A DNA stretch of 64,000 bases from Nocardioides cavernae (GCF_013410035.1 NZ_JACCBW010000002.1:124001-188000), one strand, 5' to 3'; counted from the first letter of the stretch, positions 8,734 through 17,634 are shown. Numbers and translations: made by a program. Notes: a model not told the origin generated them from the letters alone.

Positions 8734-9986
8734 CGGACCCGGTGTCGTTCTTCCGGTCCGTGGCCGCCGACCACCGGCGCTGCTTCTGGCTCGACGGTGG
8801 CGGCGCGCGCGAGTGGTCCGGTCGCCGCTCGATCATCGGGTGGCTCGGGGACGACGACGTGTCCCTGTCGTGGTCGGCCGCCCGGCGCGAGGTGACCCTC
8901 CACTCCGGCGGCACCGCGACCGTCGTCGGCGACGACGTCTTCGCCGTCCTCGAGGAGCGCATCGGTGCGGGCGAGCAGTGGTTCGGCTACCTCGGGTACG
9001 CCGCGCGTACCGACCTGCCCGCCGCGCCCGACCCCGTCCTCCCGGACGCGGTGTGGATGCGGCCGCGGGGGGTGCGGGTCTTCGAGCACGGGGTGGACGA
9101 TCAGCGATCCCCGGCTGACCGGGGATCACTGACGTTGTCGGCCTCTGCAACGCCTGACAACGTCAGCGAGAGGCCGACAACCCCCTACGCCGAGGCCTTC
9201 GCGCGCGTCCAGGAGCACCTCCACGCCGGCAACTCCTACGAGGTCAACCTGACCCACCGGCTGACCCGCACCTCCGACCTCGACCCCGTCGCGGCGTACC
9301 TCCGGCTGCGCGAGCTCAACCCCGCGCCCTACAGCGGCTTCCTCCAGCACGACGTGGACGGCGCCCGCGCGTGGCTGCTGTCGAGCTCGCCGGAGAGGTA
9401 CGCCCTCGTGACGGCCGACCGGCACCTCGAGACCAAGCCGATCAAGGGGACCACGCCGCGCGGGGCGAGCGCCGAGGAGGACGAGGCGCACCGGCTGCGG
9501 CTGGCGAGCGACCCCAAGACGCGTGCGGAGAACCTCATGATCGTCGACCTGCTCCGCAACGACCTGTCGCTCGTCTGCGAGGTCGGGTCGGTCGAGGTGC
9601 CGGCGCTGATGGAGGTCGAGTCCTACGCGTCGGTGCACCAGCTCGTCTCGACCGTCCGCGGGCGGCTGCGCGACGACGTCTCGACGGTGGCGGCGCTGCG
9701 CGCGCTCTTCCCGGCGGGGTCGATGACCGGCGCTCCCAAGCTGCGGACGATGGAGGTCGTCGAGGAGGTCGAGTCGACGCCGCGGGGTGCGTACGCCGGG
9801 GCGTTCGGCTGGATCAGCGGTGACGGGCCCGCGGACCTCGGCGTGGTGATCCGCTCCCTGACGACCGACGGCGGCGGGACCTGGACGCTCGGGACCGGCG
9901 GCGGGATCACGGTGAGGTCGGACGTCGCCGAGGAGTGGGCCGAGGCGGGCTGGAAGGCCGAGCGGCTGCTACGCGTCTTCGACTGA
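8730..9986 (+). CDS. pabB: Aminodeoxychorismate synthase component I, carrying an in-frame repeat
   Basis: 418 residues. The chorismate-binding domain (about 155-418) contains P237-I-K239-G-T, where Lys marks PabB, plus LLRNDLSLVCEVGS and GSMTGAPK. It makes 4-amino-4-deoxychorismate with PabA. Residues about 126-152, in the linker between the N-terminal region and the catalytic domain, are encoded by a palindromic element found again at 15702, so the repeat has been absorbed into the protein. GTG 8730 overlaps the pabA stop. The 3' end overlaps the convergent kinase gene by 18 bases. Confidence 0.87.
   Translation: MTDPVSFFRSVAADHRRCFWLDGGGAREWSGRRSIIGWLGDDDVSLSWSAARREVTLHSGGTATVVGDDVFAVLEERIGAGEQWFGYLGYAARTDLPAAPDPVLPDAVWMRPRGVRVFEHGVDDQRSPADRGSLTLSASATPDNVSERPTTPYAEAFARVQEHLHAGNSYEVNLTHRLTRTSDLDPVAAYLRLRELNPAPYSGFLQHDVDGARAWLLSSSPERYALVTADRHLETKPIKGTTPRGASAEEDEAHRLRLASDPKTRAENLMIVDLLRNDLSLVCEVGSVEVPALMEVESYASVHQLVSTVRGRLRDDVSTVAALRALFPAGSMTGAPKLRTMEVVEEVESTPRGAYAGAFGWISGDGPADLGVVIRSLTTDGGGTWTLGTGGGITVRSDVAEEWAEAGWKAERLLRVFD
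9106..9184 (+). repeat. Palindromic repeat A, copy 1 (inside pabB)
   Basis: Bases 9106-9172 are identical, 67 of 67, to 15702-15768. The element has a perfect hairpin (GATCCCCGG, loop CTGA, CCGGGGATC) followed by two competing stems: CTGACGTTGTC with GACAACGTCAG, or GTTGTCGGCCTCT with AGAGGCCGACAAC. The second stem is intact only in this copy. It stays in the pabB frame without a stop. Confidence 0.9.
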
Positions 9987-11360
9987 GGGCGCGATCCCGG
10001 GGATCCACAGGGCGAAGCGCGCACCGCCGCCGGGCGCCCGGGACACCTCGATCCGGCCCCCGTGCCGGTCCACGACCTGGCGCACGATGGCGAGCCCGAG
10101 CCCGGACCCGGGCATCGCCCGCGACTCCTCGGCGCGGTAGAACCGCTCGAACACGTGCGGCCGGTCGGCCTCGGCGACACCGTCGCCCTCGTCGTCGACG
10201 GTGAGGACGCCCTCGCCGAGGCGTACGGTCACGGTGCCGTCCGACGGGCTCCACTTCGCGGCGTTGTCCAGCAGGTTCGTCACCGCGCGCTCGAGACTGC
10301 TCGCGTCGCCCACGACGGGCCACGGGTCGAGCGCCACGTCGAAGGCGACGCCGTGGGCGCGTCGGCGCACGCGGGTCACCGCGCGCCCGACCACGTCGGC
10401 GAGGTCGACCTCGGCCACGGTGCGGGTGGTCGGCTCGTCGCGGGCGAGCTCGACCAGGTCCCCGACGAGGGCGCTGAGCTCCCCGATCTGGCCGCGCACG
10501 TCGTCGAGCAGCTCGAGGCGGGCCTCGGCCGGGAGCGCACTGTTGCCCTCCGCCTGGCGCAGCAGGTCGAGGTTGGTGCGCAGCGAGGTGAGGGGCGTAC
10601 GCAGCTCGTGGCTGGCGTCGGCGACCAGGCGGCGCTGGCGGTCGCGTGAGGCGCCGAGGGCGAGCAGCATCTGGTTGAAGGCGGTCGCGAGCCGGGCCAC
10701 CTCGTCGTCGCCCTCGACCCGGAGGGGCGTGAGGTCCTCGGTGACCGCGATCCGCTCGACCGCGGCGGTGAGGCGGCGTACGGGTCGCAGGCCGTTGCGC
10801 GCCACCAGCCACCCGGCCATCAGGGCCGCCAGCAGGCCCAGCGCCCCGAAGACGAACAGGACGCCGCTGAGCTTCTCCAGCGTCCGGTCGTTGGGGCCGA
10901 GCGGCTGCGCCAGGATCAGCGCCTGGCCGCTGCCCGCCTCCACGGTGGCGACCCGGAAGCGCTCGCCCTCCTTGGTGACGAGGGTCCGTACGACCGACTC
11001 GCGCCGACCGGTCACCACGTCGTACTCGGGCTGCCCGAGCTTGAACGCGGGGATGTCGGTGCCCGACACGCTCTCGGTCGTCACGAAGATGACGCGGATG
11101 TCGGCCGCGCCGAGCATCCAGGGCGGGAACCCCTGCACGGTGAGCTCGGACAGCGCCGAGACGTTGGTCGCCTTGTGGGCGCGGTTGAGCAGCGACTGGT
11201 CGAGCGAGCTCATCAGCTGCTGGCGCATCACGACGTAGGCGGTGAACGCCATGATCGCGATGGTCAGGCCCAGCGCGAAGGTGGTGAGGACCGCGACCCG
11301 CGACGCCAGGGACCGGCGGTAGTGCCAGCGCCCGTCGGGCCAGGCGGTCGCCTGCCTCAT
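9969..11360 (-). CDS. Sensor histidine kinase (MprB/OmpR-partner type)
   Basis: 463 residues: a membrane segment near 20-45, an extracytoplasmic sensor region of about 110 residues, a second membrane segment near 165-185, a HAMP-like linker, the DHp box DASHELRTP with the phosphorylated His, and an ATPase domain with NLLDNAAKWSP, DEGDGV and GSGLGLAIV. It would sense an envelope signal and phosphorylate the regulator encoded just upstream (19-base gap). It lacks a recognisable periplasmic domain family. Its 3' end overlaps pabB by 18 bases. Confidence 0.9.
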   Translation of the reverse strand: MRQATAWPDGRWHYRRSLASRVAVLTTFALGLTIAIMAFTAYVVMRQQLMSSLDQSLLNRAHKATNVSALSELTVQGFPPWMLGAADIRVIFVTTESVSGTDIPAFKLGQPEYDVVTGRRESVVRTLVTKEGERFRVATVEAGSGQALILAQPLGPNDRTLEKLSGVLFVFGALGLLAALMAGWLVARNGLRPVRRLTAAVERIAVTEDLTPLRVEGDDEVARLATAFNQMLLALGASRDRQRRLVADASHELRTPLTSLRTNLDLLRQAEGNSALPAEARLELLDDVRGQIGELSALVGDLVELARDEPTTRTVAEVDLADVVGRAVTRVRRRAHGVAFDVALDPWPVVGDASSLERAVTNLLDNAAKWSPSDGTVTVRLGEGVLTVDDEGDGVAEADRPHVFERFYRAEESRAMPGSGLGLAIVRQVVDRHGGRIEVSRAPGGGARFALWIPGIAPSVEDA

Positions 11361-11379
11361 GCGCGGGCCTGCGGGCTGG

Positions 11380-12075
11380 TCATGATTCCTTCAGGACGTA
11401 GCCGACGCCACGCACGGTCTGGATCAGGCGCGGCTCCCCCTCGGCCTCGGTCTTGCGGCGCAGGTAGCCGACGTAGACCTCCAGCGAGTTCGCGCTGGTG
11501 GGGAAGTCGTAGCCCCAGACCTCCTCCAGGATGAAGGAGCGGTCGAGCACCCGGCGCGGGCGCCGCAGGAACATCTCGAGCAGCGTGAACTCGGTACGGG
11601 TCAGCTCGATCGAGCGGCCGCCGCGCGACACGTCGCGGCTGGCGACGTCCATCGAGAGGTCGGCGAAGGAGAGGACCTCGCTCTCGCCCTCGGCCTCGGG
11701 CACGACGCGGCGCAGCAGCGCGCGCAGCCGGGCCAGCAGCTCCTCGAGGGCGAACGGCTTGGTGAGGTAGTCGTCGGCCCCCGCGTCCAGGCCCTCGACC
11801 CGGTCGCCGACGGCGTCGCGGGCGGTGAGCACGAGGATGGGCACGTCGTTGCCGGCAGCCCGCAGCGCCCGGGTCGTCTCGATCCCGTCGAGGCGCGGCA
11901 TCATCACGTCGATCACGACGACGTCGGGGTGCTGCGCGCCCACGGCGACCAGGCCCTCGGCGCCGTCGGCCGCGAGCAGGACCTCGTAGCCGTTGAACTC
12001 CAGCGACCGGCGCAGCGAGTCGCGCACGGCCCGGTCGTCGTCCACGACGAGGACGCGCGGCTTGGACTCACTCAC
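11380..12075 (-). CDS. OmpR-family response regulator
   Basis: 231 residues from GTG 12075. The receiver domain has the acidic pair in VVDDD, phospho-acceptor D56 ([12 protein letters not shown]), T/S in VLTARD and Lys in TKPF. The C-terminal winged helix includes [13 protein letters not shown] and GYLRRKTE, giving a DNA-binding regulator of the MprA/PrrA type. It is first in a two-gene operon with the sensor kinase and presumably autoregulates. No target operator could be picked out by eye upstream. Confidence 0.92.
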   Translation of the reverse strand: MSESKPRVLVVDDDRAVRDSLRRSLEFNGYEVLLAADGAEGLVAVGAQHPDVVVIDVMMPRLDGIETTRALRAAGNDVPILVLTARDAVGDRVEGLDAGADDYLTKPFALEELLARLRALLRRVVPEAEGESEVLSFADLSMDVASRDVSRGGRSIELTRTEFTLLEMFLRRPRRVLDRSFILEEVWGYDFPTSANSLEVYVGYLRRKTEAEGEPRLIQTVRGVGYVLKES

Positions 12076-12152
12076 GGGGGACAGGATGCCACCGACGCCT
12101 GAGGCGGTCCTGAGAAGCGCGGAGGCGGCCGGACCGGACGGGGCAGGGACGG

Positions 12153-13016
12153 TCAGGCGTAGCGCGCGGCGACGGCGCCGGCGCGCGCGCCGTACCCGCC
12201 GCCGAACATGCACGCGTGCACGAGCAGCGGGAAGAGCTGGTGGATGCCGAGGCGGTCCTCCCACCCGTCCGCGAGCGGGTACGCCTCGTCGTACGCCGCC
12301 ATCACGCGGGGCAGGTGGGTGAGGCCGAAGAGGTGGAGCATCGCCAGGTCCACCTCTCGGTGCCCGCCGTGGGCGGCCGGGTCGATGACGTGGACGGCGA
12401 GGTCCTGCCCCCAGAGGCAGTTGCCGTTCCACAGGTCGCCGTGGAGGCGGGCCGGCTCCTCCTCCGGCAGCAGCGAGGTGAGCCGTCCGACGACCGACTC
12501 GACCGCCGCCGCGTCGGACTCGCCGATGGCGCCGCGGTCGCGGGCGAGCTTGAGGTAGGGCAGCACGCGGCGGACCGCGTAGAACTCCGGCCAGGAGTCG
12601 GCGGTCCGGTTGGGGAGCGGGAGCCGACCGATGAAGCCGTCGTGGTCGAGGCCCCAGCCGTCGGCGCCGGCCCGGTGGGTGGTGGCGAGCTGGTGGCCGA
12701 ACGCCAGCGCGGCCTCGACCGGGGTCTTGGCGCTCTGCTCGACCCACTCCAGGACGACGCAGTCGCTGGCGGCGGCCAGCACCTCGGGGAGCGGCACCCC
12801 GCCCTCGACCTCGGCGAGCCAGCGCAGCCCGGCGGCCTCGGCCTCGAAGAACCCCTCCGGCGCGTGCGGGAGGGTCTTCATCAGCGCCGTCTGGCCGCTG
12901 GAGAGCCGCAGCCGGGTGGCCGTGGCGATGTCGCCGCCGGCGACGGGCGAGGTCGCGACGACGGGCGTGCCGAGCAGCTCCTCGGCGCGGCGGGCGACGA
13001 TCGGCTGACGGGCCAT
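12153..13016 (-). CDS. Fructosamine kinase family protein
   Basis: 287 residues with the aminoglycoside-phosphotransferase-like kinase fold. HGDLWNGN supplies the catalytic Asp and Asn, and [17 protein letters not shown] is the metal-binding segment typical of fructosamine-3-kinase. Family members phosphorylate sugar adducts on glycated proteins or amines so that they fall off. The start ATG overlaps the phosphatase stop in TGATG (13014-13018), so it is the third gene of a coupled operon with a small membrane protein and a tyrosine phosphatase. Pairing with a LMW phosphatase is common for repair kinases. Confidence 0.88.
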   Translation of the reverse strand: MARQPIVARRAEELLGTPVVATSPVAGGDIATATRLRLSSGQTALMKTLPHAPEGFFEAEAAGLRWLAEVEGGVPLPEVLAAASDCVVLEWVEQSAKTPVEAALAFGHQLATTHRAGADGWGLDHDGFIGRLPLPNRTADSWPEFYAVRRVLPYLKLARDRGAIGESDAAAVESVVGRLTSLLPEEEPARLHGDLWNGNCLWGQDLAVHVIDPAAHGGHREVDLAMLHLFGLTHLPRVMAAYDEAYPLADGWEDRLGIHQLFPLLVHACMFGGGYGARAGAVAARYA

Positions 13017-13528
13017 CAGTCCCGGCTTCCCGCGGCCGCGTCGAGTGCGCGGGGGAGGGCCGCCACGATCGCATCGCTCGTGCGCTCGACCATCGCCAGC
13101 ACCTCCTCGAACCCGTCGGCACCACCGTAGTACGGGTCCGGCACCTCGGACCCGGGGTCGACCGGGTCGAAGTCGCGGAACAGCCCGACCCGCTCCGTGC
13201 GCCCGCCCACGTCGGCGAGGTTGGCCCCGTCCATCACGAGGACGAGGTCGTACGCCCCGGGCCAGGTCGCGTCGTACTGCCGCGCCCGGTGCCGGGTCGG
13301 GTCGTAGCCGGCGCTGGTGAGGGTGGCGGCGGCGCGGGGGTCCATCGGGTTGCCGACGTGCCAGCCGCCGGTCCCGGAGGAGGCGACCTCGACGCGGTCG
13401 TCGAGCCCGGCCTCGGCGAGCCGGCTCTCCAGGACGACGTGCGCCGTGGGGGAGCGGCAGATGTTGCCGAGGCAGACCAGCGCGATCCGGTAGCTGCCGG
13501 GGGCGCGTGCCTCGGGGAGCTCCGCCAT
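13016..13528 (-). CDS. Low molecular weight protein-tyrosine phosphatase
   Basis: 170 residues. The P-loop is C19-L-G-N-I-C-R25-S (C-x5-R-S) and the general acid is the Asp in VPDPYYGG. It dephosphorylates phosphotyrosine or, next to fructosamine kinase, possibly sugar phosphates left on deglycated substrates (inference from the operon). Both ends overlap neighbours by TGATG, giving tight translational coupling. The ATG at 13528 is the first start after the upstream stop. Confidence 0.9.
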   Translation of the reverse strand: MAELPEARAPGSYRIALVCLGNICRSPTAHVVLESRLAEAGLDDRVEVASSGTGGWHVGNPMDPRAAATLTSAGYDPTRHRARQYDATWPGAYDLVLVMDGANLADVGGRTERVGLFRDFDPVDPGSEVPDPYYGGADGFEEVLAMVERTSDAIVAALPRALDAAAGSRD

Positions 13529-13917
13529 CACTCGTCCGACGGGAGCGCCGTCCGGACGCCCCAGCCGACGACGGTGATGATGAGCGAGCCGACGAGCGCG
13601 TTCCAGAACCCGTCGACGTGGAAGCCGAGGTCGAACGCGTCGGCCAGGCGTGCGGTGAGCAGGAGCATCAGCGCGTTGATCACCAGCAGCAGGAAGCCCA
13701 GCGTCAGGATGATGAACGGCAGCGACAGGACCTTGATCACCGGCTCGATGAAGGTCGAGACGAGGCCGAGGATGAGGGCCACGACCAGCAGCGGGACGAT
13801 CTTGTCCTGCACCTCCGCCTGGCCGTTCTTCGCCCCCTCGAACCAGATCCCGTCCAGCAGCCAGGCGGCCACGGCCAGCCCGGCGGCGTACGTCAGCAAC
13901 CATGTCACGAAGCGCAT
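13528..13917 (-). CDS. Phage holin family 4-like small membrane protein
   Basis: 129 residues with about four hydrophobic segments and the family-like pattern FIEPVIKVLSLPFIILTLG. The name comes from a phage holin superfamily, but chromosomal actinobacterial copies are ordinary membrane proteins of unknown role. It is first in the operon with the tyrosine phosphatase and fructosamine kinase. A TAGTGT -10 ends 6 bases upstream of ATG 13917. Confidence 0.85.
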   Translation of the reverse strand: MRFVTWLLTYAAGLAVAAWLLDGIWFEGAKNGQAEVQDKIVPLLVVALILGLVSTFIEPVIKVLSLPFIILTLGFLLLVINALMLLLTARLADAFDLGFHVDGFWNALVGSLIITVVGWGVRTALPSDE

Positions 13918-13923
13918 GTCACG

Positions 13924-13929
13924 ACACTA
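13924..13929 (-). promoter_or_regulatory. Leaderless -10 box TAGTGT
   Basis: On the minus strand TAGTGT ends 6 bases before ATG 13917; it would drive the holin-like/phosphatase/kinase operon. Confidence 0.5.
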
Positions 13930-14039
13930 GCCGGGAGCGACGAGGTCGTGCCGAGCGTGAGGCGGGAGGTCGAGTGGCCCCGCGACCGAGCCTGCGAGGT
14001 CGCGACGGGGCGCACCGAGACCCGCGTCCCTGGCCTCGC

Positions 14040-14045
14040 TACGGT
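14040..14045 (+). promoter_or_regulatory. Leaderless -10 box TACGGT
   Basis: TACGGT ends 7 bases before GTG 14053, which decides the start of the VanZ-like gene. Confidence 0.5.
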
Positions 14046-14052
14046 GGCCCGC

Positions 14053-14619
14053 GTGGTGACGATCGGCGGCACGGGCGTGATGGTGCTCGGCGCCCTCGCC
14101 GCCGCGGTCCTCGCCGCCCTCCTCGCGCTGGCGCTGCGTGGCCGGTTCGGCACGGTCACGACGGTGTCGGTCGCCGGGCTGTCCTGGTCGCTCGTCGCGA
14201 TCGCGCTCGTCACCCTGGTGCCGACCCGGCCGGACGTCGGGATCGTCTCGGCGGAGACCCGGAGCGAGACCTGCTCGTGGGACTACGGCGGGCCGTCCGG
14301 TGCCGCGTTCGAGGTCCTCGGCCTCGACCAGCGCACCCTCAACGTGCTGCTCTTCGTGCCGGCGGGGGTGTTCCTCGTGCTGGTGGCCGGGCGCTGGTGG
14401 TCGGGGCTGGTGCTCGCCCCGCTCGGCCTCGGCCTGCTCGCGGCGTACAGCCTCGCCATCGAGCTCACCCAGCTCCAGCTCGCCCGGCTCGACCGCGCCT
14501 GCGACGTCACCGACATGGTCGACAACGTCCTCGGCGCCGGGGTGGGCTTCGTGGTAGGGGTGCTGCTGCTCCCGGTGGTGAGGCCGTGGCGCGACCGCGT
14601 CACTAGGGTCGGGACATGA
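14053..14619 (+). CDS. VanZ-like membrane protein
   Basis: 188 residues with about five hydrophobic segments and the VanZ-like pattern AIELTQLQLARLDRACDVTDMVDNVLGAGVG near the C-terminus (motif read in two parts, residues about 138-168). VanZ proteins are associated with glycopeptide resistance and envelope physiology, though most actinobacterial homologues are uncharacterised. GTG 14053 is chosen because a TACGGT -10 lies 7 bases upstream; the open frame continues further upstream. Its stop overlaps the hisC ATG (ATGA). Confidence 0.75.
   Translation: MVTIGGTGVMVLGALAAAVLAALLALALRGRFGTVTTVSVAGLSWSLVAIALVTLVPTRPDVGIVSAETRSETCSWDYGGPSGAAFEVLGLDQRTLNVLLFVPAGVFLVLVAGRWWSGLVLAPLGLGLLAAYSLAIELTQLQLARLDRACDVTDMVDNVLGAGVGFVVGVLLLPVVRPWRDRVTRVGT
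14604..14609 (+). promoter_or_regulatory. Leaderless -10 box TAGGGT inside VanZ-like gene
   Basis: TAGGGT ends 6 bases before ATG 14616, so hisC may have its own leaderless promoter within the upstream gene's last codons. Confidence 0.5.
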
Positions 14620-15689
14620 CCTCGCCCCAGCCCCGGCCCAACGTGCTCGCCATCCCTGCGTACGTCGCCGGCAAGCCTCCCGTCGCCCGACCCGGGCTGA
14701 CGTCGTACAAGCTGTCGTCCAACGAGAACCCCTACCCGCCGCTCCCGGGCGTGCTGGAGGCGGCGACCGAGGCGGCGGCGCAGATGAACCGCTACCCCGA
14801 CATGGGGAGCACCGCGCTCTACGCCGCGCTCGGCGAGGCGATGGGCGTCCCGGTCGAGGACCTCGCGGCCGCCACGGGCTCGGTCGGCCTCATCTACCAG
14901 CTCGTCAACGCGTTCTGCGAGGCCGGCGACGAGGTCGTCTACGCGTGGCGATCCTTCGAGGCCTACCCCATCGCCGTCACGGCCGGCGGCGCCCGCAGCG
15001 TCCAGGTGCCGGTGACCGCGGACGGCCGCCACGACCTCGACGCCATGGCGGCCGCGGTCACCGACCGCACGAAGGTCGTCATCGTCTGCACGCCCAACAA
15101 CCCGACCGGTCCGGCCGTCACGCAGGCCGAGCTCGACGCCTTCATCGCGAAGGTCCCCTCCCACGTGGTCGTCGTGGTCGACGAGGCCTACCTCGAGTTC
15201 GTCCGGATGGACGACGCGATCGACGGCGTCGCGACCTACCAGCGCCACGACAACGTCGTCCTCACCCGCACCTTCTCCAAGGCCTACGGCCTGGCCGGCT
15301 TCCGCGTCGGGTACGCCGTCGCCCCCGCCCCGCTCGCCGCCGCGCTGCGTGCTGTCTCGCTGCCGTTCGGCGTTAGCCACGTCGCCCAGGCAGCCGCCAT
15401 CGCCTCGCTCGAGGCGCGCGAGGAGCTCTCCGCCCGCGTCGAGGACCTCGTCGGGCGCCGAGCCGACCTGGTGGCCCGGCTGCGGGAGGTCGGCTGGGAG
15501 CTGCCGGACGCGCAGGGCAACTTCGTGTGGTTCCCCCTCGGCGACCGGGCGCTCGACTTCGCCGCCGCGTGCGGCGAGGCCGGCATCTCGGTGCGGCCCT
15601 TCGCCGGCGACGGGGTCCGGGTGAGCATCGGGGAGGCCGAGGCGTTCGACCGGGTGGTCGAGGTGGCGGCCCGGTTCGCGCCGGCGTAG
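14616..15689 (+). CDS. hisC: Histidinol-phosphate / aromatic aminotransferase
   Basis: 357-residue class I/II PLP aminotransferase. SSNENP is the substrate-end motif of HisC/Pat enzymes, TPNNPTG binds the cofactor, and the Schiff-base lysine is K222 in TFSKAYGLAGFRVGYA. It exchanges the amino group between glutamate and imidazole-acetol phosphate (histidine synthesis) or phenylpyruvate (Pat type); the two cannot be separated here and no other his genes are adjacent. It faces the MFS gene, with repeat A between. Confidence 0.85.
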   Translation: MTSPQPRPNVLAIPAYVAGKPPVARPGLTSYKLSSNENPYPPLPGVLEAATEAAAQMNRYPDMGSTALYAALGEAMGVPVEDLAAATGSVGLIYQLVNAFCEAGDEVVYAWRSFEAYPIAVTAGGARSVQVPVTADGRHDLDAMAAAVTDRTKVVIVCTPNNPTGPAVTQAELDAFIAKVPSHVVVVVDEAYLEFVRMDDAIDGVATYQRHDNVVLTRTFSKAYGLAGFRVGYAVAPAPLAAALRAVSLPFGVSHVAQAAAIASLEAREELSARVEDLVGRRADLVARLREVGWELPDAQGNFVWFPLGDRALDFAAACGEAGISVRPFAGDGVRVSIGEAEAFDRVVEVAARFAPA

Positions 15690-15701
15690 CTGCACGGGGG
15701 T

Positions 15702-15780
15702 GATCCCCGGCTGACCGGGGATCACTGACGTTGTCGGCCTCTGCAACGCCTGACAACGTCAGCGAGAGCCTGACAACCCC
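15702..15780. repeat. Palindromic repeat A, copy 2 (hisC/MFS junction)
   Basis: Identical to 9106-9172 over 67 bases (15702-15768), then diverging by a small change that breaks one of the two alternative stems. The GATCCCCGG hairpin at 15702-15723 lies between the convergent stops and could end transcription of hisC. The rest encodes the last 20 or so residues and the stop codon of the MFS gene on the other strand. Confidence 0.9.
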
Positions 15781-17029
15781 GCTCGGCGACCTCTGTCCGA
15801 GCGTCCACGGCAGGCGCCCGGTCCATCCGCCGGAAGCTCGGCACCCGGGTGGGCGCCATCGTGGTGACGAGGTACGCCGCGCCCGCCACGAGGAGGGCGG
15901 GGGAGATCCCCAGACCTGAGACGGCGAGCCCGCCGAGGATCCCGCCGAGCGGCATCAGCGACCAGCAGATCGCGGTGTTCATCGAGGTCACCCGGCCCAT
16001 CAGGTGGGGCGGGATGCGTTCGAGGATCACCGCGCCCAGGATCGGGTTGAGGAAGCCGGACGCCACCCCAGCGACGGCGGTCACGGCGAGGACCGCCCAC
16101 ACCGGCGACTCGAGCGCCAACACGACGAAGCGGGGCGCGCCCGCGACGAGGAACGCGAGGACGTACGTCCGGAAGCGCGGTAGCGTCTCGCCCCACCGGG
16201 CCGCCGCGAGCGCGCCGAGCACCGACGCCCCGCTCATCACCGCGAAGAGCGTGCCGAGCACGGCGACCCCGGCACCGGACTCCTTCGCCCACACCGGCGC
16301 GAGCACCGCGGCGTACGCCTGGTCGACGAGGTTGGTCACCGCGACCATCGCGCAGATCGCGACGAGCACCGGCTCGGTGCGCAGGAAGTCCCAGCCCTGG
16401 CGCAGCTCCTGGCCGTACGACGTCTGCGCGGCGGTCGGCTCCGGTGGCACGGGGGCGCCGAGACCCGTGGTCGTGATCGCGAAGACGGCGCAGGACACCA
16501 GGAAGGACGCGGCGTCGACGTAGAGCGCGTCGGCCGCGCCGATCGTCGCGACCAGCACGCCGGCCACCGCCGCGCCCGCCATCGTCGAGGTGCGCTCGAT
16601 GGCCGACGCCAGACCGGACACCCGCTCGAGCGAGTACCCGGCGGTCCGCGCGATCTCCGGGCTCATCGCCGCCTTGCCCGCGTCGCCCGGCCCGCGCAGC
16701 GCGCCGGCCACCGCGACGAGGACGAGCAGCGTCGGGAAGCCGAGCAGGCCGAGCTGGTGGAGCAGCGGGATCGTCGCGACGACGAACGCGGACAGGAGGT
16801 CGCACGCGAGCGTGACGCGGCGCGGTCCGATGCGGTCGAGGAGCGGGCCGCCGAGCGCCTTGAACACCACCAGCGGCGTGATCTCCGCCGCCGCCACGAG
16901 CCCGGTCTGCGTCGCGGACCCCGTCGTCGACAGGACGAACCACGGGATCGCGATCATCGACACCCGGGTGCCGACGAGCGAGATGCCCTCGGCGACGAGT
17001 GCGCCGACGAGCGGGGTGCGCGAGGTCAC
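15722..17029 (-). CDS. MFS transporter (drug/metabolite efflux type)
   Basis: About 435 residues with roughly 12 membrane segments and the MFS loop GGPLLDRIGPRRV, as in enterobactin/macrolide efflux-type exporters. GTG 17029 is chosen because it overlaps the repressor stop (GTGA); GTG 17041 is possible. The C-terminal tail (about 20 residues ending RGRQRQ) and the stop come from repeat A, so the original end was replaced or extended. The adjacent HTH repressor gene suggests that efflux is induced by the regulator's ligand, unknown here. Confidence 0.85.
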   Translation of the reverse strand: MTSRTPLVGALVAEGISLVGTRVSMIAIPWFVLSTTGSATQTGLVAAAEITPLVVFKALGGPLLDRIGPRRVTLACDLLSAFVVATIPLLHQLGLLGFPTLLVLVAVAGALRGPGDAGKAAMSPEIARTAGYSLERVSGLASAIERTSTMAGAAVAGVLVATIGAADALYVDAASFLVSCAVFAITTTGLGAPVPPEPTAAQTSYGQELRQGWDFLRTEPVLVAICAMVAVTNLVDQAYAAVLAPVWAKESGAGVAVLGTLFAVMSGASVLGALAAARWGETLPRFRTYVLAFLVAGAPRFVVLALESPVWAVLAVTAVAGVASGFLNPILGAVILERIPPHLMGRVTSMNTAICWSLMPLGGILGGLAVSGLGISPALLVAGAAYLVTTMAPTRVPSFRRMDRAPAVDARTEVAERGCQALADVVRRCRGRQRQ

Positions 17030-17583
17030 CGCTCGCCCCACGGCAGGCCCGGGCGCACGAAGGCGTTGAGGTTGACCGCGAACGGCGCGGCCTCGGGGTC
17101 ATCCGACGACGTGGTCTCCTCGATGATCGCCTCGAGCCGCTGCACCAGGGCCTCGGCCTGCGCCGGGGTGAGCCGCAGCTCCCAGTCGCTCAGCGAGCCG
17201 ACGTCCGCCCACTCCTCCGGCAGGAACGACATCTCCGCGACGGCCGCGCGCAGCCGGTCGGCGTACAGCTGGGCCACCGTCGCGAGGTACGCCTCCATGT
17301 GCTCGCCGTCGATGCCCTGGCCACGCGCGTCGGTGCGGGTCTCGCTGTGCGCGGCCCGCCACCAGCGGTCGCGCGCGTTGCCGCGGTCGGTGTCCTCGAC
17401 GATGAAGCCGTGCTGGGCGAGCTGGCGCAGGTGGTACGACGTCGCGCCGGTGTTGAGGTCGAGGCGGGCCGCGAGGGTGGTGGCCGTCGCCGGCCCCTCG
17501 GTGCGGAGCAGGCCGAGCATCCGCAGGCGGACGGGGTGGCTCAGCGCGCGGAGCCCGGCGATGTCGGGGGTGATGGCGGCCAT
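17026..17583 (-). CDS. ArsR-like winged-helix repressor of the MFS operon
   Basis: 185 residues. The N-terminal 75 residues form a winged helix (LRALSHPVRLRMLGLL, then TGATSYHLRQLAQHGFI); the rest is an alpha-helical effector region with no metal-binding cysteines. It probably represses its own operon, which continues into the MFS gene through a GTGA overlap. A long inverted repeat covers the -35 of its promoter. ATG 17583 is fixed by a TAGCGT -10 6 bases upstream. Confidence 0.85.
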   Translation of the reverse strand: MAAITPDIAGLRALSHPVRLRMLGLLRTEGPATATTLAARLDLNTGATSYHLRQLAQHGFIVEDTDRGNARDRWWRAAHSETRTDARGQGIDGEHMEAYLATVAQLYADRLRAAVAEMSFLPEEWADVGSLSDWELRLTPAQAEALVQRLEAIIEETTSSDDPEAAPFAVNLNAFVRPGLPWGER

Positions 17584-17589
17584 GACGGC

Positions 17590-17634
17590 ACGCTACGACT
17601 GCGAAGAGTCATTTGCAAACGTCTCTTTGCAGTC
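17590..17634 (-). promoter_or_regulatory. Promoter and operator of the repressor-MFS operon
   Basis: On the minus strand: -35 TTGCAA, 17-base spacer, -10 TAGCGT, then 6 bases to ATG 17583. Arms GACTGCGAAGAGTC (17597-17610) and GTCTCTTTGCAGTC (17621-17634) form a 14-bp inverted repeat with two mismatches, centred on palindrome TTTGCAAA. Binding there would block the polymerase. Confidence 0.7.
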
